Source: Muricea muricata
Taxonomy: Eukaryota; Cnidaria; Anthozoa; Malacalcyonacea; Plexauridae
Direction of reading: 5' to 3'
NCBI GenBank assembly: GCA_963855995.1
Contig: OY979718.1
Span: forward strand, 21,692,282-21,756,281
DNA: 64,000 bases
Shown piece by piece: positions 12,612 through 25,765 of the stretch (the stretch's first letter is position 1; each line of letters starts with the position of its first letter). The notes under the pieces are model-generated. The model was not told where the DNA came from and ran no database searches. It saw only the letters and a list, made by a program, of their open reading frames with translations. Both the position numbers and the translations under genes were made by a program.

Positions 12612-12739
12612 CGCCGGCTACTCCGGCCAGTTCTCTGAGTGCTACTTCCACTGCAATTAAGTAGAAGTACTTATACGTTATGTATAAGTACTTCTACTTA
12701 GGTGGAAGTAGCACTTGGGGAGCTGGCCGGGGTAGGGGG
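12612..12739. repeat. Long hairpin (~60-bp arms)
   Basis: Inverted arms include CGCCGGCTACTCCGGCCAG with AGTGCTACTTCCAC on the left and the reverse complements on the right. A near-perfect core, AAGTAGAAGTACTTATAC, surrounds a few-base loop near 12678. Possibly a miniature foldback element. No target duplication seen. Confidence 0.8.
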
Positions 12740-12956
12740 ATTTTTTTTATTCAATTTCTCAATTCCCATGGGAATTGAATTTTTAATTAAAAGGGGGTCA
12801 CATGTAAATTTTGTAAACAATTTATTGAAAAGAATTTGTACAGATTACAATTTGAACAACAATAAAAAGAGATTAACTATCACAAACTTGTACTTATTCA
12901 AATAACAATAGAAGAAAACAGAACATGGCAGAAAGAAAACTATTGACATTGCGCTC

Positions 12957-13076
12957 AACACAAGTGAATAAACACAAGTGAACAAACACAAGTGAACAAA
13001 CACAAGTGAACAAACACAAGTGAACAAACACAAGTGAATAAACACAAGTGAATAAACACAAGTGAATAAACACAAT
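12957..13076. repeat. 14-bp minisatellite, about 8.5 copies
   Basis: Tandem repeats of ACACAAGTGAACAA with a C/T variant at one position (GAACAA or GAATAA). The unit being 14 bp explains the spurious minus-strand ORF rich in CLFT/VYSL. No CRISPR spacer structure. Confidence 0.92.
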
Positions 13077-16000
13077 GCTAAAGAACTTGGTTTTAATTCA
13101 AGGTTTCAAGATAAACATTCATACTTCAAGATAAATAATACAACTCTATACAAACTTTGATGAAGAAACATTACAGAGTTGTTTTACAATTAGAGAAAAT
13201 AAATGGCTTTAAGATGAAGACAAACAAAACATGCTTTATAAACATTTATTGTGAAACTTTATGTTATTCAAAAATAAGACATGTCTTTTAGACTGAATCC
13301 CACGACTTAAATTTTTGCCAGTATCGCAAAAATTAAAATATTTATCTTTAAAGGGCCTTGACATTTTGACATTATTTTATAAACTTCTTGCAATGAAAAT
13401 ACTTTTAAAAAAATCGTTTCTAACGTAAAAAGAGAGTTTGTTTTTCAAGTGAATCTTTATAAAATCCTAAAGCCATATAATTCTCTCATGGTGTTTTCAA
13501 CCTAACAACAATTTAACCTAGATAGAGATGACGTTGTTGTTGACATTGTTATATTTAAAATATATAAACGAACTTGGATTTAGCGAAACTGTAATGTAGA
13601 TGACGTTTCAGTCGAAAACGTTCTAATTATTTTGTGGGTTTTTTCCTAAATCTAACAGATTTTACGTCTACTTGAAACAGCCTATATCTAATCAAGTTGA
13701 TAAAAAAGAACATTAGTTTGAAAAATTTCATTTCTTATTTTTGTTTGTTCTAAGACTATTTTTCAATAAAAATAAAGCTCTACAAATAAACCTCTTAACC
13801 ATTTTACTTCTAAAATGTCGTTTCCATTATATTTTACCTATGACTGAACAAGTCTTTTAATGTCAATGTAACAGTGACATTTTTATTAGGTTTTTATATT
13901 ATGAGATAATTTTTCATACAAAGACAAGCTTTTTTCAAATGCTCAAGGACTATTTTTAAATTCTGAAAATGTCTTTGCCATTTAAATTACTCAAATGAAC
14001 AAATATAACCCAGTTATACTGAAATGTTAAATGAATCAAGCTACATTAAAATGTCAAACATCAATGTTTAAAGCAATTGTTGGTTGTTGAAAAATTCACG
14101 GACCAATTTTGACTAAAAATTATTGTTGTTAGGTAAAAAACGCACTTATTTGAAGTATAGATTTATCTTTACTTACTTGTTGAAAAAACCATGTTGAAAA
14201 GCCATATAAACCTGTTTTCTTATATTATTATTCCACTGTTGCAGAGTGGAACTTTTGAAAGTAAAGTTAAACTGAAGCAAACTAATTAATGCATTGTTGA
14301 AAGTTTATTTCAATTGTCTAAATGAATTTAGAATGAATAAGACAAAATTTCCATAAACATAAGTCAGTATAAAGTGAAAACGTAAATCAATTAAGGAAGT
14401 ATGTTGCAATTTTAAAACTTTGAAATACCGGTACGTTTTCATATTCCAAGTAGCTTGCATTTGTAAACACAGATTGGCTGCTCACTTTTTTATGACTAAT
14501 CATTACAACACTGCTCACTTCCTTAAGAAGATCTTTTATTTTGATTGTGTGGCAAGTTTTGTCATCAATGCAAAATCAGGTCTTGCTGCTTCAGTTCAAC
14601 TCAAATTCAAACAAGTCCTACTTTCCCAGTAATTTTAGCCAATATCTGTTTAAACACTTCAAAATGTTTAGTTAAAATCACAAGGTTTGTTGGTTTTTTG
14701 CATGTTTGAATTATTTTCTAGCGTAAAAGGCCTAAATGGTTTAGTGTGTAAAAGAGTTTTAAAATGACAAATTATACAAAACAATTTGGGTTTTTTTTCA
14801 ATTCACTGGAGAGATCACCAGGTTTGATTTACTTAGTTTTGCCATAAGAATCCCTACAACAGCATTAGTCGGATATATATGCAGTTAAAGAATCGATTTT
14901 GTGATTTTCAAATAAACATTTTGAACAGCATAAATTCATATAAAACAAAAGATGATTGAGAAGGTAGATCAAGTAAACCAAATTATATTTTTTTCTTTTG
15001 TACACTTTGATAAACAAGTTCTGAAATGTAAATTGTGTAAGCACAGAAAAGGTACATAATACCAAACAAAGACAATACCAAAAATATTTGAAATCATAAT
15101 AAAATATTTTGGTTTCTTAAAAAACCATCTCAATCTTTTAAGACAAACACATTAATATGGCAAAGACAAATAATGACAAACCGTTATGCTTTGTTGTTTT
15201 GGTTTTCGTATCATTACAGTAAAATATTATTGCTGAGTCTTTTGAATAAAATAAGAGGTAGAACATGCATGTTCTCACAAAGAACTTAGTTAAAATTCAT
15301 ACAAGCATAGAAATTAATAGCTTTATCCAGACTGAAAAATCTAGACTGAACATCTGAAACATATTACCATACTACAAGATGCAATATGTTTTTTCAAAAC
15401 AAACTCAGTTTATCATTTTTGTCTTGCTTCAAATGGAAAATGTTTTGAAAATGAGATGTGTCTTCCCGTGACTTGTGGTAGCATGAAATTTTGTTTCTCT
15501 TCAATTGGGACAAAATCTATAGCTGGTGCCAGCAACAATATAAATATTTTGAATCAACTAATACTGACATTGCACATTCTTTGTGATCATTAAATTGGCA
15601 CTGCCACTTGTCACAAGCAAGCATACAATTTTCAAATCATTTCATACTTAAAGAAGTTAAAAAATATAGACCTTTTCAATTCTTTCCATCACCAGTGTTT
15701 GTTTTGAAGGCACTTTAAGGCACATGAACTTGCAAAGTAGGTCTAAAATTTCAAGAATATTATTGGTTAGAAACAAAAAAAGAACCATATGTTATTGTAA
15801 CAATACTGTAAGTCATATTTATGCATGTGAAATGACTAAATGAGATGTTTTAACAATAGTTTTAAATTTTTTAAAATTTCCCCTCCTAACAGGTTCAATT
15901 AGAATGGTTTTCAACGATAAGTCATGTTAGTGCCCATGAAAACCCACAACTTTCAGGAACACCAACAGTCGTAGACCAGTTTTTGAGGATGCATGTAAGC

Positions 16001-17159
16001 ATTCAATGTGTATATACCCTGTTTTCTCATGTCATTATTACTATACAAGGGGGGGGGGGGAAGAGGAGTTCTTGTCATGAAATGCTAAAGGACTTTTTCA
16101 GATCTCACGAATTTTGAAGAAAATAATTACATTTTCAAAATTTTTTAAACACTCCAGACAACATAACAACTGCATGTTAGAAAAGAGTGGGAAAAGATTC
16201 AAATGAACAGATAGATAAACACCCAAATTCTCCGAACATCTGCTTCAAAGTTTTAGTGGTACAGGACATTACAAAGTAATCAGTTTATAATAGGTTTTAG
16301 GGTTTGTGTATGTCAATGGATTGTGAAAGTGCATCTAATAAAAATGCATCAATATAAAATTGTCATAAGTGACATAATAATACATTTCTAATTACAATAA
16401 TCACATATTTTTATTATAATAATTAAAAGGTATACAATTAACTACAATTGAATTGATTCGGTATTCAAATAAGACGCTACATCCAGAATTTACTAGTTTA
16501 AAATGTTTAAAGCCTTTTGCATGTGCATTTCATATATACACATATAAGTATTAGGTCAAACAGAAATATGATCATATATATAGACTGATTCAAATCACTA
16601 AACAAGATTTTAACTTTCTCAAAACACAGTTCATCACTACTTGACTTTTTCTGTGATAAAAATGCTTTGAGAACATGTGATTTTCCATCACAAGTGGTTA
16701 CAAGAAATGATGATCAAATCTGGTGAGAATGAAACTGCCATTTCTAAAATTATATTCCCAATTGTTGTACAAAGACAAAATGATTTTTGCACAAACATAT
16801 TCAAAGTACTTCAGTTCAAAGATAAAGTATTATTTTACTATAAATAAAACATGAAAATATCAAGACCTGTGCAACTTTCATCAACAGTGTTTACATGAAC
16901 AACTAGATAAGCATTGAGGAATATGTATGTAGATCTAAAAAATATTAAAATATAAGATAAGTAAATCAAATTTCAGCAGACAATCTGAATTTCATTCCAT
17001 ACTGGGAGCATATTATACTGTCAGCTTTGTCCCAGGGGTAAGGACACCACATCAGTTTACACAAACAACTGCTCTCCCATAGTACCAGAGTACCTGGAGA
17101 AAATCACAGCTTTTTCCAGATCATTGACTATTCTTTTCACAAGGACAGGGTTTTAATTG
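13077..17159. other. 4-kb AT-rich interval with no recognised feature
   Basis: The longest featureless stretch. I could not find coding exons, RNA genes or clear repeat borders. It has a short poly-G run at 16050-16059 and scattered A/T tracts. It may be intergenic, intronic or old unrecognisable repeats. Confidence 0.5.
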
Positions 17160-17260
17160 AGATTTACATTGAGATCCTACTGAGAATCAAACCTGCAACC
17201 TGAGAGGTTTAAGGAGGAGGCAAGTGGTTTAAGCACTTTGGTACCAAGAAGGGGTGGAGT
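17160..17260 (-). repeat. tRNA-derived SINE head
   Basis: Minus-strand block with GTGGTTTAAGCAC-like D-arm context, CACTTGCCTCC, CCTCTCAGGTTGCAGG and TTTGATTCTCAGTAGGATC. The B box is GGTTTGATTCTC. It resembles the head at 7290-7365. No tRNA gene is called because acceptor-stem pairing is absent. Confidence 0.55.
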
Positions 17261-17345
17261 GAAAAAATTTGATCTAGGCACACCATACCCACTCTATCTT
17301 TAACAGGATATATTTGGTTGGTTTAGACAAAAACAACCACCTTAA

Positions 17346-18125
17346 ATTGCTCCCTACAGTTGCAGGGCAGATCTATATAGATCAGTGCAGAGCTTCGCCG
17401 ACCAGCAAATGTTTTGAAATGAACGATACATGAAAAGTTGTGTTTTGAGGTTTTTCTACGGCGAAATCACCAAGTGTTCTGTACATGATAAAAAATTTGT
17501 GAAACCTAAACAATATGTATGTTTTTAACTGTTTTTTTCTGTTTTCCGACCGCGTTTTCGTGAGCATTTACGTTTAGCTCATTCTGAAATGTTTTTCGTA
17601 CGTCGAGTCGAAATTTTATCACGTCAGCAATGATTTTGTGGATTTTAGCCTCGATTATCCCCTGTTTCCTTTGGTGATTTTTTTAAAACTACGTCCAGTT
17701 GTTATACTATATCTAAGGTAAGACATATTCGAATTTTTAAAAAATCTACAAATACGTTTCCCCGCAATCGAAATCCACGAATATATCAAAATCTGAATTA
17801 TAAACCTGTCTTCAAATTTTGATATCTTTTTCCTTTATACATCAATAATCAACTAAAAAAATTTCAGAAAATTTGACCGAAGAGAAAGAAAGTTATTCTT
17901 CATTCATTGTGAAATTTAGCATTTAAACTGCAAAAAATAAAACGATCTAGTTACCATAGCAACGCTTATTTTGTTCCTATTTTTCTATATATGCACATCA
18001 AACACCTTCATATCTTTCCTGAAAGCACTCACATTGCCCTGTTTTAAGTGTAGTCAGTACAAATTTCATTGCAAGCTGATGTGTCTTGAAAAGCCTAACA
18101 TTTTATGCCACTGTAGGGAGCCACC
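17346..18125. mobile_element. TTAA-flanked MITE (piggyBac-like candidate)
   Basis: A 780-bp element between TTAA (17342-17345) and TTAA (18126-18129). Termini are imperfect inverted repeats: ATTGCTCCCTACAGTTGC at left and GGTGGCTCCCTACAGTGGC read inward at right. TTAA target duplication is the piggyBac signature, but no transposase is present and the left terminus is diverged. Confidence 0.75.
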
Positions 18126-18129
18126 TTAA

Positions 18130-19565
18130 GTTAAAATAAAGTTAAATTGCTTGGTTCTGTCGAGTCAATTATGATGAAAATATTTGTACTCATTTAGCAA
18201 CATAATCATTACAGCTCACAAAAACACAATTTTTGGTAGAATTTTTATGCATAGTCCTTATAAGTTTCCTTATTGGCAAATACGAAAACTAACAGTGGAT
18301 TTCGTCTAAACTGCAATTCTTAGTTGGCAATCAAATCACAGAGAAAACGAAGTACACAATGTGTGAAAATACGAACTTTTTACGTGCAAATATTTCGCTT
18401 AATTTAGCCTGATCGACCACGAAATTCATTTATATCATAGATGTGGATACTCTTCTACAACTACTGATAGAAAATATAGCATATTACCAAGAAATAAAGG
18501 CAGGATAGCTGCAAATATCTTGAGACTTTCAGTACGCCACTACAGAAAAAATTTTTGAATTTGGACTTTTCGGATTATCGACCATATGTTATCGACGAGC
18601 AAATGCGATGAGCACGCGATCAATCCCGAGCAAATGATTACAGAAAAAAGCCCAGGGGGGAGGGGGGGGGGGAGGTTGTACACTACTGCGCAGCTCTCTG
18701 GTGATAAAGTGCTAATGAATGAAGTACCTGAAAACTGGCAAAGTTTAGTTGAAACACTGTCGGCAAGCTGCCATTTTTCTTGCAGCTTCCAACCAACTTC
18801 TACTCTTGAGAGATGAAAAAATGGCAAAAACGCTTTTTCATTCCAGTTTTTAAATGTCTTCTTTACATATCAAACATTGTTCACTAATTAACATCCTTTA
18901 AGAGTAGAATTGCGTTGCAAGTTGCAGGAAAAATCACACCGTGTTACAGTGCCTCTATTATTTTCTTCAAGCTACTCCATTGCCAAGGGTTACAGTTAGC
19001 TAACCCTAAGGTTAAGGTTAATTAGAGATAGTTACCACAGAGTACGGCAGGCGCTAATTAATCCTACGGTTCACGCAAGGTTTACAACTCCCAAGGTTTG
19101 GCTGAAAGCTCACTCTATCGTTTAATATGATGACCAATCGAATTTTATCCAGCAAAACGTATGGGTCTGTCATCAGGCTAGCTATCCCAGCTAACCCTAG
19201 GGTGAGGGTGGTAAGGGGATGGGTGCGGTCACGTTTAACACCGAGGGTAAAGCAGTTTCACAATTCAGGTGTCCTAAAAAGCAGCTTCATGTCTCATCTA
19301 CATTATAGCTTGCTCAGATCAAAAGCACGTTCATTTAGAAAGATATCTAGTGATTTCTTTCAATATATGTAATTCTCCAGTATGTATTCAGCCCCGAATG
19401 GCATCCGAAGATATTTTTACTACATTAATAAAGCACAGTTCACGAGACTGACATCTAGTTATCTCATTTCACAGAGAATTTTTAATGATTGAGAATCTCA
19501 TAAACAAATCACCTTTCATGGCACCAAAATCAAGCAATTCACACTGTTCACGAACATTTAATATA
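18130..19565. other. Non-coding interval with degenerate TTAGGG-type motifs
   Basis: No gene. It has a G-run at 18656-18672 and scattered CCCTAA/TTAGGG-like words at 18990-19020 and 19185-19215. These are irregular and not a telomere array. Confidence 0.5.
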
Positions 19566-19796
19566 GCCAATTAGTATAAATTTCCAGGTGACTATCGATT
19601 TTCCAGCATTCTGATTGGTCAAGATTCACTATCTCTGAAGTGATAGTCACTGACCAGTGACTATAGCTTTTTGATTTTTGCTTTTCTATACAGTAATGAA
19701 TTTGATGTGAATTTTTGTAAAGTTTAGTTGATTATTATTTGTAAGCACCTGGAAATTTATTAGGATTGTAATCACCTCGCCTTCGGCGACTAATTG
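19566..19796. mobile_element. MITE of the AATTGTT/CGCCTTCGGCG family, copy 1
   Basis: Contains ATTTCCAGGTG and its inverse near the two ends, the phrase TGATTGGTCAAGATTCACTA, and the terminal hairpin TCGCCTTCGGCGA followed by CTAATTGTTAA. Related copies are at 22718-23051, 31930-32036 and 49030-49302. Borders approximate. Confidence 0.6.
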
Positions 19797-21237
19797 TTAA
19801 ATATTAATCATGGCTCATGAAAATACCCTTTATTACTCTCAAGGGCTAGTATTAGGGTTAGCTAATTCTAGCTTTAGGGATAGGTAACTGTAAGTTTAGT
19901 GCAGGGGCAGATCTAGGATTTTTCGTACGTTAGTCAAAATTGTATGACGCAATCGATGACGTAAACCTGATGACGTCATTTCACATCAGGATGGTAGTCT
20001 AATATTCGCGGGAGTGTAGATTTTTTATTTTATGAAGCAAAAGATGCGTAAATAGCATAACATTCGCAATTCAAAAAGTTTTGCATGTAATAGTGGTGTG
20101 GCAATTCTTAAGGGTGCAATCTATACACACACAAGCTTTAGTTTATTATACTTGTGTGCGTTCGTGATTAATAATTGATCGCTAATTAAACTCACATACA
20201 CACACTAGATTTCTTTTTTGTTTGTTTATTTTTTTGCCTTCTGGAAAACTACCTGGCATGGTATATCATATTTCATATTCTATGTTCACTGCCTCATTAG
20301 GAGCAAAGGGACTGTTGTTACTAAATATTGTTTATGTTTGCATGACACCAACATGGTCCCTATTACCTATTTGAATATTGTTTTTTACCTTATCTATCTC
20401 ATACATTTACAACAAGTCACTCAAACTCAGCTTTCATGCTACACCATATTTCAAATTGTAGTTACTGCTTCATTACAAACATAGAGACTGTTGTTACAAA
20501 ATATTGTCTATTCTAAATGATCCCAACATCAAGTGATGTCAATATTCTTAAACTGTGCACTAAAGTATTGTCACCCACCAACAACAAGGAAATGGACCTA
20601 TAAGGGCAATTCCCAGAGGCTTCTGATCTAACAAAACAGACAAAATATAAATTAATTTCTAAATTTAATTGTTTGTGATAATTTAATCCTTAGGATGTTT
20701 TATATTTGCATTTTTAAAATTAAGACAAGAAAACTATGATATTATATGTTAAATTTACACTTGTAATTTTACTGCGCTCAGTTGTAACTATTTTTAAAGA
20801 TTTATAATAAGTCTAACCAACTCGTAATACAGTACACTGAAGAATTATATAAATTGCCCAAATGCCTAACAGCCTTGTGTTGAGATTTTTGCGCTACTAT
20901 AGAATACTAGCAATAATTTTTATAGTGTCACAACTAAATAGGTATAAAACCTGACCTTTCACCTTTATATAATATATTTTTAGATTATAGCCCACACAAC
21001 TATTACATAAACACTCCTGGCTATTCTCGATATTAACAAATAGCATTTTCCCTCTTAGGTTTGACCATTAACCGCAAAAATATGCAAATTTGTTGTGCAG
21101 TCAAACTTCAAAACTAAATCCAAATTGGGATGCGTGTATTTTTATGGATATGCATGACGCGCAATCGCACATCTGTTCGCTTATGTTTATTATACCTAAA
21201 CGAAATAATCTTGACAAATCACGTTAAGTTTACCTTA

Positions 21238-21484
21238 TTGCAGTAAAAAGCTTGTCCTTTTGATCCCGCACGCTCTTCCGAATGTAGATCTCGGCGCTGA
21301 TATTCCTGCTTAAACTGACGTCCTTGCTACTCATGGCACCCAGCAACTGCTCAATCGTACTCTATGATATAGCATGGATTTTCCTTCCGAGATCAGTCCA
21401 ACAGTCTTTCAAAACCGACAAGTTGTTCGCCGCAAATGCCGATTGAACCGTCTCGGACATTAGACTGATTTCATTAGTTGACAT
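21238..21484 (-). pseudogene. Possible unrecognised exon remnant
   Basis: On the minus strand an open frame starts MSTNEISLMSETVQSAF, hits one in-frame TAG after about 40 codons, and continues open through RNISAEIYIRKSVRDQKDKL to a GTAAAC donor-like site preceded by ATAAG. The composition looks coding, but I recognise no family. It lies inside the 19902-22421 element and could be a transposase fragment or a captured exon. Confidence 0.35.
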
Positions 21485-21559
21485 TTCCAAATTTTACAGC
21501 TCCAACATTCGAATAAGCGAGCATATGTTCATCAGAAAGACTTTTAGCATCCTGAAATA

Positions 21560-22039
21560 CCGTAGAGTCTCGAAACTAAGCGCCCCTTTAAAAGTAAGCG
21601 CCCCTTTAAAAGTAAGCGCCCCTTTAAAAGTAAGCGCCCCGCGAAAGTAAGCGCCTTTTTCAACACTCGCTAGAGAATCTGGAAAGTAGGCGCCCCTCGA
21701 TAGTAAGCGCCCCTTAATAGTAAGCGCCCAATGAGATCAGTAATTTTGAAAGTAAGCAGGGCGCTTACTTTCGAGTATTAGTATTATATACTGGTCATAC
21801 CTAAGTAAAAACTCTTAGCTATAGATTTTTGGTAATGTAATTGATGTAATGTTGAAAAGCTTTTAGCCATACAGTAGGTGCACAATAAGTACTCTGGCAT
21901 GGAATTATCCTTGGCCGCTGCTGAAAATAACAACTTGAAAGTAGGCGGCCCTCGATAGTAAGCGCTCCTCAAAAGTAAGCGCCCAATGAGATCACTAATT
22001 TTGAAAGTAAGCAGGGCGCTTACTTTCGAGACTCTACGG
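21560..22039. mobile_element. TA-flanked MITE built from AAGCGCCC repeats (Tc1/mariner-like)
   Basis: A 480-bp element flanked by TA (21558-21559 and 22040-22041). Inverted termini begin CCGTAGAGTCTCGAAA followed by (C/G)TAAGCGCCC. The left half has three tandem 18-bp units (CCCCTTTAAAAGTAAGCG), and the interior carries many further AAGCGCC words. A ~57-bp block ending GGGCGCTTACTTTCGAG occurs twice (about 21720-21775 and 21975-22031). TA duplication suggests Tc1/mariner or pogo. No transposase. Confidence 0.82.
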
Positions 22040-22717
22040 TATTTTAATTTAACTGGCACCCCTGAATTTTGCAAATCGGTCAGAACTCCCCACAGATCAG
22101 TCAAAATCGAAAGAATTCGCTTGTTTCCATGGAAATAAGCATCTAGACCGGTCTAGACCAATCAGAACACTGGATTTTGACGATTTGACTGACCGACTTT
22201 ACGTATGTCAGCTGCTCAATGACTTGACTAAGCTCGTTGGCTTCATAACTGGACTGCACTCCATTGAATATTAATTAGAAACGCTGCATGAAGTAGATAC
22301 TGGACAGTTATAAGTTATGATAATAGTAATTGTATTATAGTTTAAATATTTAAGACTTTAACAAGTTGCAATTTTTACGTCAGTCGCGTGACTGATTTGA
22401 CGACCCCTAGATCCTCCCCTGGTTGTATACTCCGAAGAGACTGGAAATGGCGCAACTGCCGGTAGCTGAAATATTTTGAAGCAATGCTGTTCGCATGAGT
22501 TGATTTTTTTCTACCCTCGTCGCCAATTTTATGTTCTTTCCACTTTATTTATCGTTTCTTACGTTCACTTAGAGTATACTGTCCGCCATCTTGGCTCTTC
22601 CCCCAGTCTCTGTCCGTGGAGACACAATACATTTCTATAGAAATTCATTCCTTATACGGTCAAAAACACAGAAAAATTTGCATTTGCATGACCAATTGTC
22701 GGGCTGGCTTCGCTACT

Positions 22718-23051
22718 GAAATAGTATTATCTATTAGTATTTTTACACAAGTGAACATAAGAAATCCGACGTTGTGATTGGTCCAATATAACGTGACAGG
22801 TGAATACAAGAGTACAGGTGAATATAACAGTAAAAACAAGTTTAGAAAATGGCAACTAGCTGCCGTTTTGTACAAATTACGGACAAAGAAATAAACAAAA
22901 TTAAAATAACTTTTGTAAAAATACTAAAACAATTATTCACATCAAGCTCGGTGATTTTCGGGGAATATTCACCTCGAATTCGTCTCGGTGAATATTCCCC
23001 GATAATCACCTCGCCTTCAGCGAATAATTGTTAATTAGTAATAATACTATA
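22718..23051. mobile_element. MITE of the AATTGTT/CGCCTTCGGCG family, copy 2
   Basis: Ends ATAGTATTAT at left and its inverse at right. Contains GTGATTGGTCCAATATAACG, an internal hairpin around GGGGAATATTCACC near 22960 and 22993, and CTCGCCTTCAGCGAATAATT near its right end. It abuts the HECTD1-like relic. Confidence 0.65.
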
Positions 23052-24894
23052 CATAGAGTAATTGTAGATATTGCAAGCGCTTGATTCGCATGCGTTATTT
23101 TGGTTTTTTCGACCTCAAATTGCACAAAAAGTATCGAGGCAAAAGTATTTTTGTTTCTGTTTACTTGCTGTTACATTCTCAACTTCCAGAAGCTATTCAA
23201 TAAAGCATTACAAGGAGATGAAAGATGTGTACTTAATACAATGAGACTTGTTAATCTCTTGCTAGTTTTGTTATTTGAAGGTCGTAAAGCCCTGCCAAAG
23301 GCAAGAGTCCAGGTTTGATTCCTGGTTTTAAAAGACTCAACTCGTCCGCGGACAGATCACATGGACAGTTGATTGACTGCATTAGAAGTAAAGACACTGA
23401 AGCATTGATAGATGCTATTGAAAATGGTAGGTATCGTACATTACATGCACGTACTGTAAAGTTTTTTATACATTTCTTTGAGATTTGTCACATTTGAAGC
23501 ACAATATATGATGGTACATAGGCTACCAAGTGCGGATTGGGTGTGACACCCCAGTTTTGCCGAACATTTGGTACAATATTTACAGTACTGTGCAAAGTTT
23601 ATTATAGGCATGTATAAATCTTAATTTGACATTGTGCAACAAATCGGGTTTCGACAAAGGTTGTGATGAAAAACATACGCATGTAATAACTACGACAACA
23701 AATGCTTATCATGATAAAAGTCCACTCTCTTAGTTCAAACGATTGAAAATTCAATCTTTTTGGGATTGTTTTTAGGGATCATACGTTTTCTATTGAAAAG
23801 TAATCTAATTGAGTGACATATTTCAATCAATTGGAACACTGAAAAAGTATCCCTCAATCTATATTCAATCTATTAGAGTAAAACATAGTCTATTAGATTA
23901 AAAATCCGTCAAACCAATCTTTTAAATTAAGAGAGAGCAGATACAACAACAAGATACGACAACAAATACTTATGATAAACGTCACTTCTAGTGTTACGTT
24001 TCAAAAAAATGCGGAGAACCTCAACAGCATAGAGAAAGGTGCCTATAGCTTTTGCACAGTGCTGTATGTCAGAAAAATGAGGCTTGTTGCTAAATATAAT
24101 CGAGTGTATCTGTGAATTTGTCATCAGAATGGTCAGTATTGTCAATAAATTGAAAAGTATGTACAGAGGATCATCCCCCAACGAAATGGTCTCAATAAAA
24201 TATGCTCAGATTTTTTCACATTCTGTGAAGATCTGTTTAACCCTCGCAATTTGCGCCACACGACAATAGTATACACATACAGTACCACTGGGCCTGCTGT
24301 ATTCAATGTTTTAGGAAGAGTTGAAGTTAATTTTATGGACGATGTTGGACAAACTGCTCAACTGGGCATCAGCTTTTGGGACATTAGAAATGGTAATATC
24401 ATTTCATATCGCTTGCCATATCACTTGCTTGCCTCTCATACGAGAACTGTAGCGTGTGTAAAAATCGCAGCTTTCTCGTGTCGTATTGTAACTTAGGGTT
24501 ATGCACCCAATGCGTCACCCTATTACACCACTTTAAACGCCGTTACATTACATCAAACATTACGTCATGTGTAGGTGGAATGCCAGTACGAAAAAGAAGC
24601 TGACGTTAACAGAGGACAGTGGTCTTCATCTCTTCATTACGCGGCATGTTTTGGACGACCACTCATAGCTAAGGTGGGTGAATGTACGATAGCAGCGCCT
24701 AGGAGAAAAGTAATTAATTAGAGACATAATTGTCATCATCTGAATCATGATCTGATCTCAACAAATCATGATCTGAATAACGGTGACAGTCGCTATCTGG
24801 CACAAGAGTATTTCCTTTCCACTTTCTTAGCAAATGACGTCATCCCTTGAGTAAATATAGAGCAGGGCTGCAACATCAGAACACTTCTGATGAA

Positions 24895-25100
24895 GACACC
24901 GTTGTAAGGTCGACTTGAACCCAGCCATATGAAAAAAATATACAGTCAACGCTCTGCCGAAAGTCGTAGTTTTTCTCCGGGTACTTTGGTTTCCTCCCAC
25001 AGGGAAAGTTGACAGGGTGGGATAGGTAATACGGGCCCACAGTAATTGGATCACCCTGTTGTGGTGACCCTGCCCCTGTGGCTAAGCTTAATAAAATTAA
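24895..25100. repeat. SINE-like block
   Basis: Intron sequence with TTTTTCTCCGGGTACTTTGG and TTTCCTCCCACAGGGAA, a phrase I associate with dispersed SINEs in many animals, ending in TTAATAAAATTAACAACAAC. Orientation and borders uncertain. Confidence 0.4.
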
Positions 25101-25424
25101 CAACAACTATATGAGCTCAAGCATAAATTTGAACAACCCTCCCTGTTAAGCAGCCCATTTTTATGACCCTCCCCAAGTTTCCACCAACTCACCACTGTTA
25201 ATTTCTGACAAAGTATCGATCTTGTTGCGTAGGTATTGCTACGGAATGGTGCAGATCCCGAGTTACGAGATAAAGAAGGGAAAACACCTGCAGATAAAGC
25301 GAGAGAAAGACCTGACGAGGGACATCGCGAAGTGTTGGAAATATTACATTCACCAAGTAAGTACCCACAGTTTATGCAAATTTCATTTCTTATGTGTGCC
25401 AACAGATATTAGAAAGGAAAAGAT

Positions 25425-25470
25425 AAGAGCAAATGTTCTGCCAACTGAGCTACGCGGTCAACTCGGTTCA
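25425..25470 (-). repeat. tRNA 5'-half-like SINE fragment
   Basis: The minus strand reads CCGCGTAGCTCAGTTGGCAG, an excellent A box and D arm, but no tRNA 3' half follows. It is a SINE head or tRNA pseudogene fragment inside the intron between HECTD1-like exons D and E. Confidence 0.6.
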
Positions 25471-25507
25471 AGTATGTGATATTTAAGAAATATAAAACAT
25501 TTTTCCG

Positions 25508-25690
25508 TGTTGATATACAGTTATATCAACACGAGTGGAAATTGGAAAAATGAGAAATTGTGTGGAAACACGACGCTCAAAGGATACGAAAAAGTTCTGT
25601 GTTTACAAGTGGCGAGAACTTTTTCGTGTTTACATTGAGTTATGTAAACGTGGCTCTTAACCAATCAGCGTTCAGGATTCACAAATGCTA
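25508..25690. mobile_element. Hairpin-rich MITE-like insert
   Basis: CGTGTTGATATACAGTTATA with its inverse near 25518-25543, and CGTGTTTACATTGAGTTATG with its inverse near 25628-25654. Also two TCAACACG/GTTTACA-type stems and AACCAATCAGCGTT at the right edge. Target duplication not found. Confidence 0.5.
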
Positions 25691-25765
25691 TATTATAATT
25701 TGGAACTGGGTCTAGTTCCTTTGACGTCAAATGTAATCTTAATAAGTGTGATCATGATTTTTATC

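Larger units (their letters stand above)
19902..22421. mobile_element. 2.5-kb element with hAT-like termini, no clear target duplication
   Basis: Starts CAGGGGCAGATCTAGG and ends in the inverse of CAGGGGAGGATCTAGG (14 of 16 identical). The flanking octamers GTTTAGTG and GTTGTATA do not match, so either the duplication has decayed or the pairing is fortuitous. A TA-flanked MITE (21560-22039) sits inside. A possible coding remnant lies at 21238-21484 (-). Confidence 0.55.

Noticed and set aside
12845-13075. Minus-strand ORF rich in CLFT/VYSL
   Set aside because: It is the 14-bp minisatellite read in one frame.
18540-18827. Overlapping ORFs on both strands (95 and 76 codons)
   Set aside because: They are mirror readings of the same segment around a G run, without domains or splice context.
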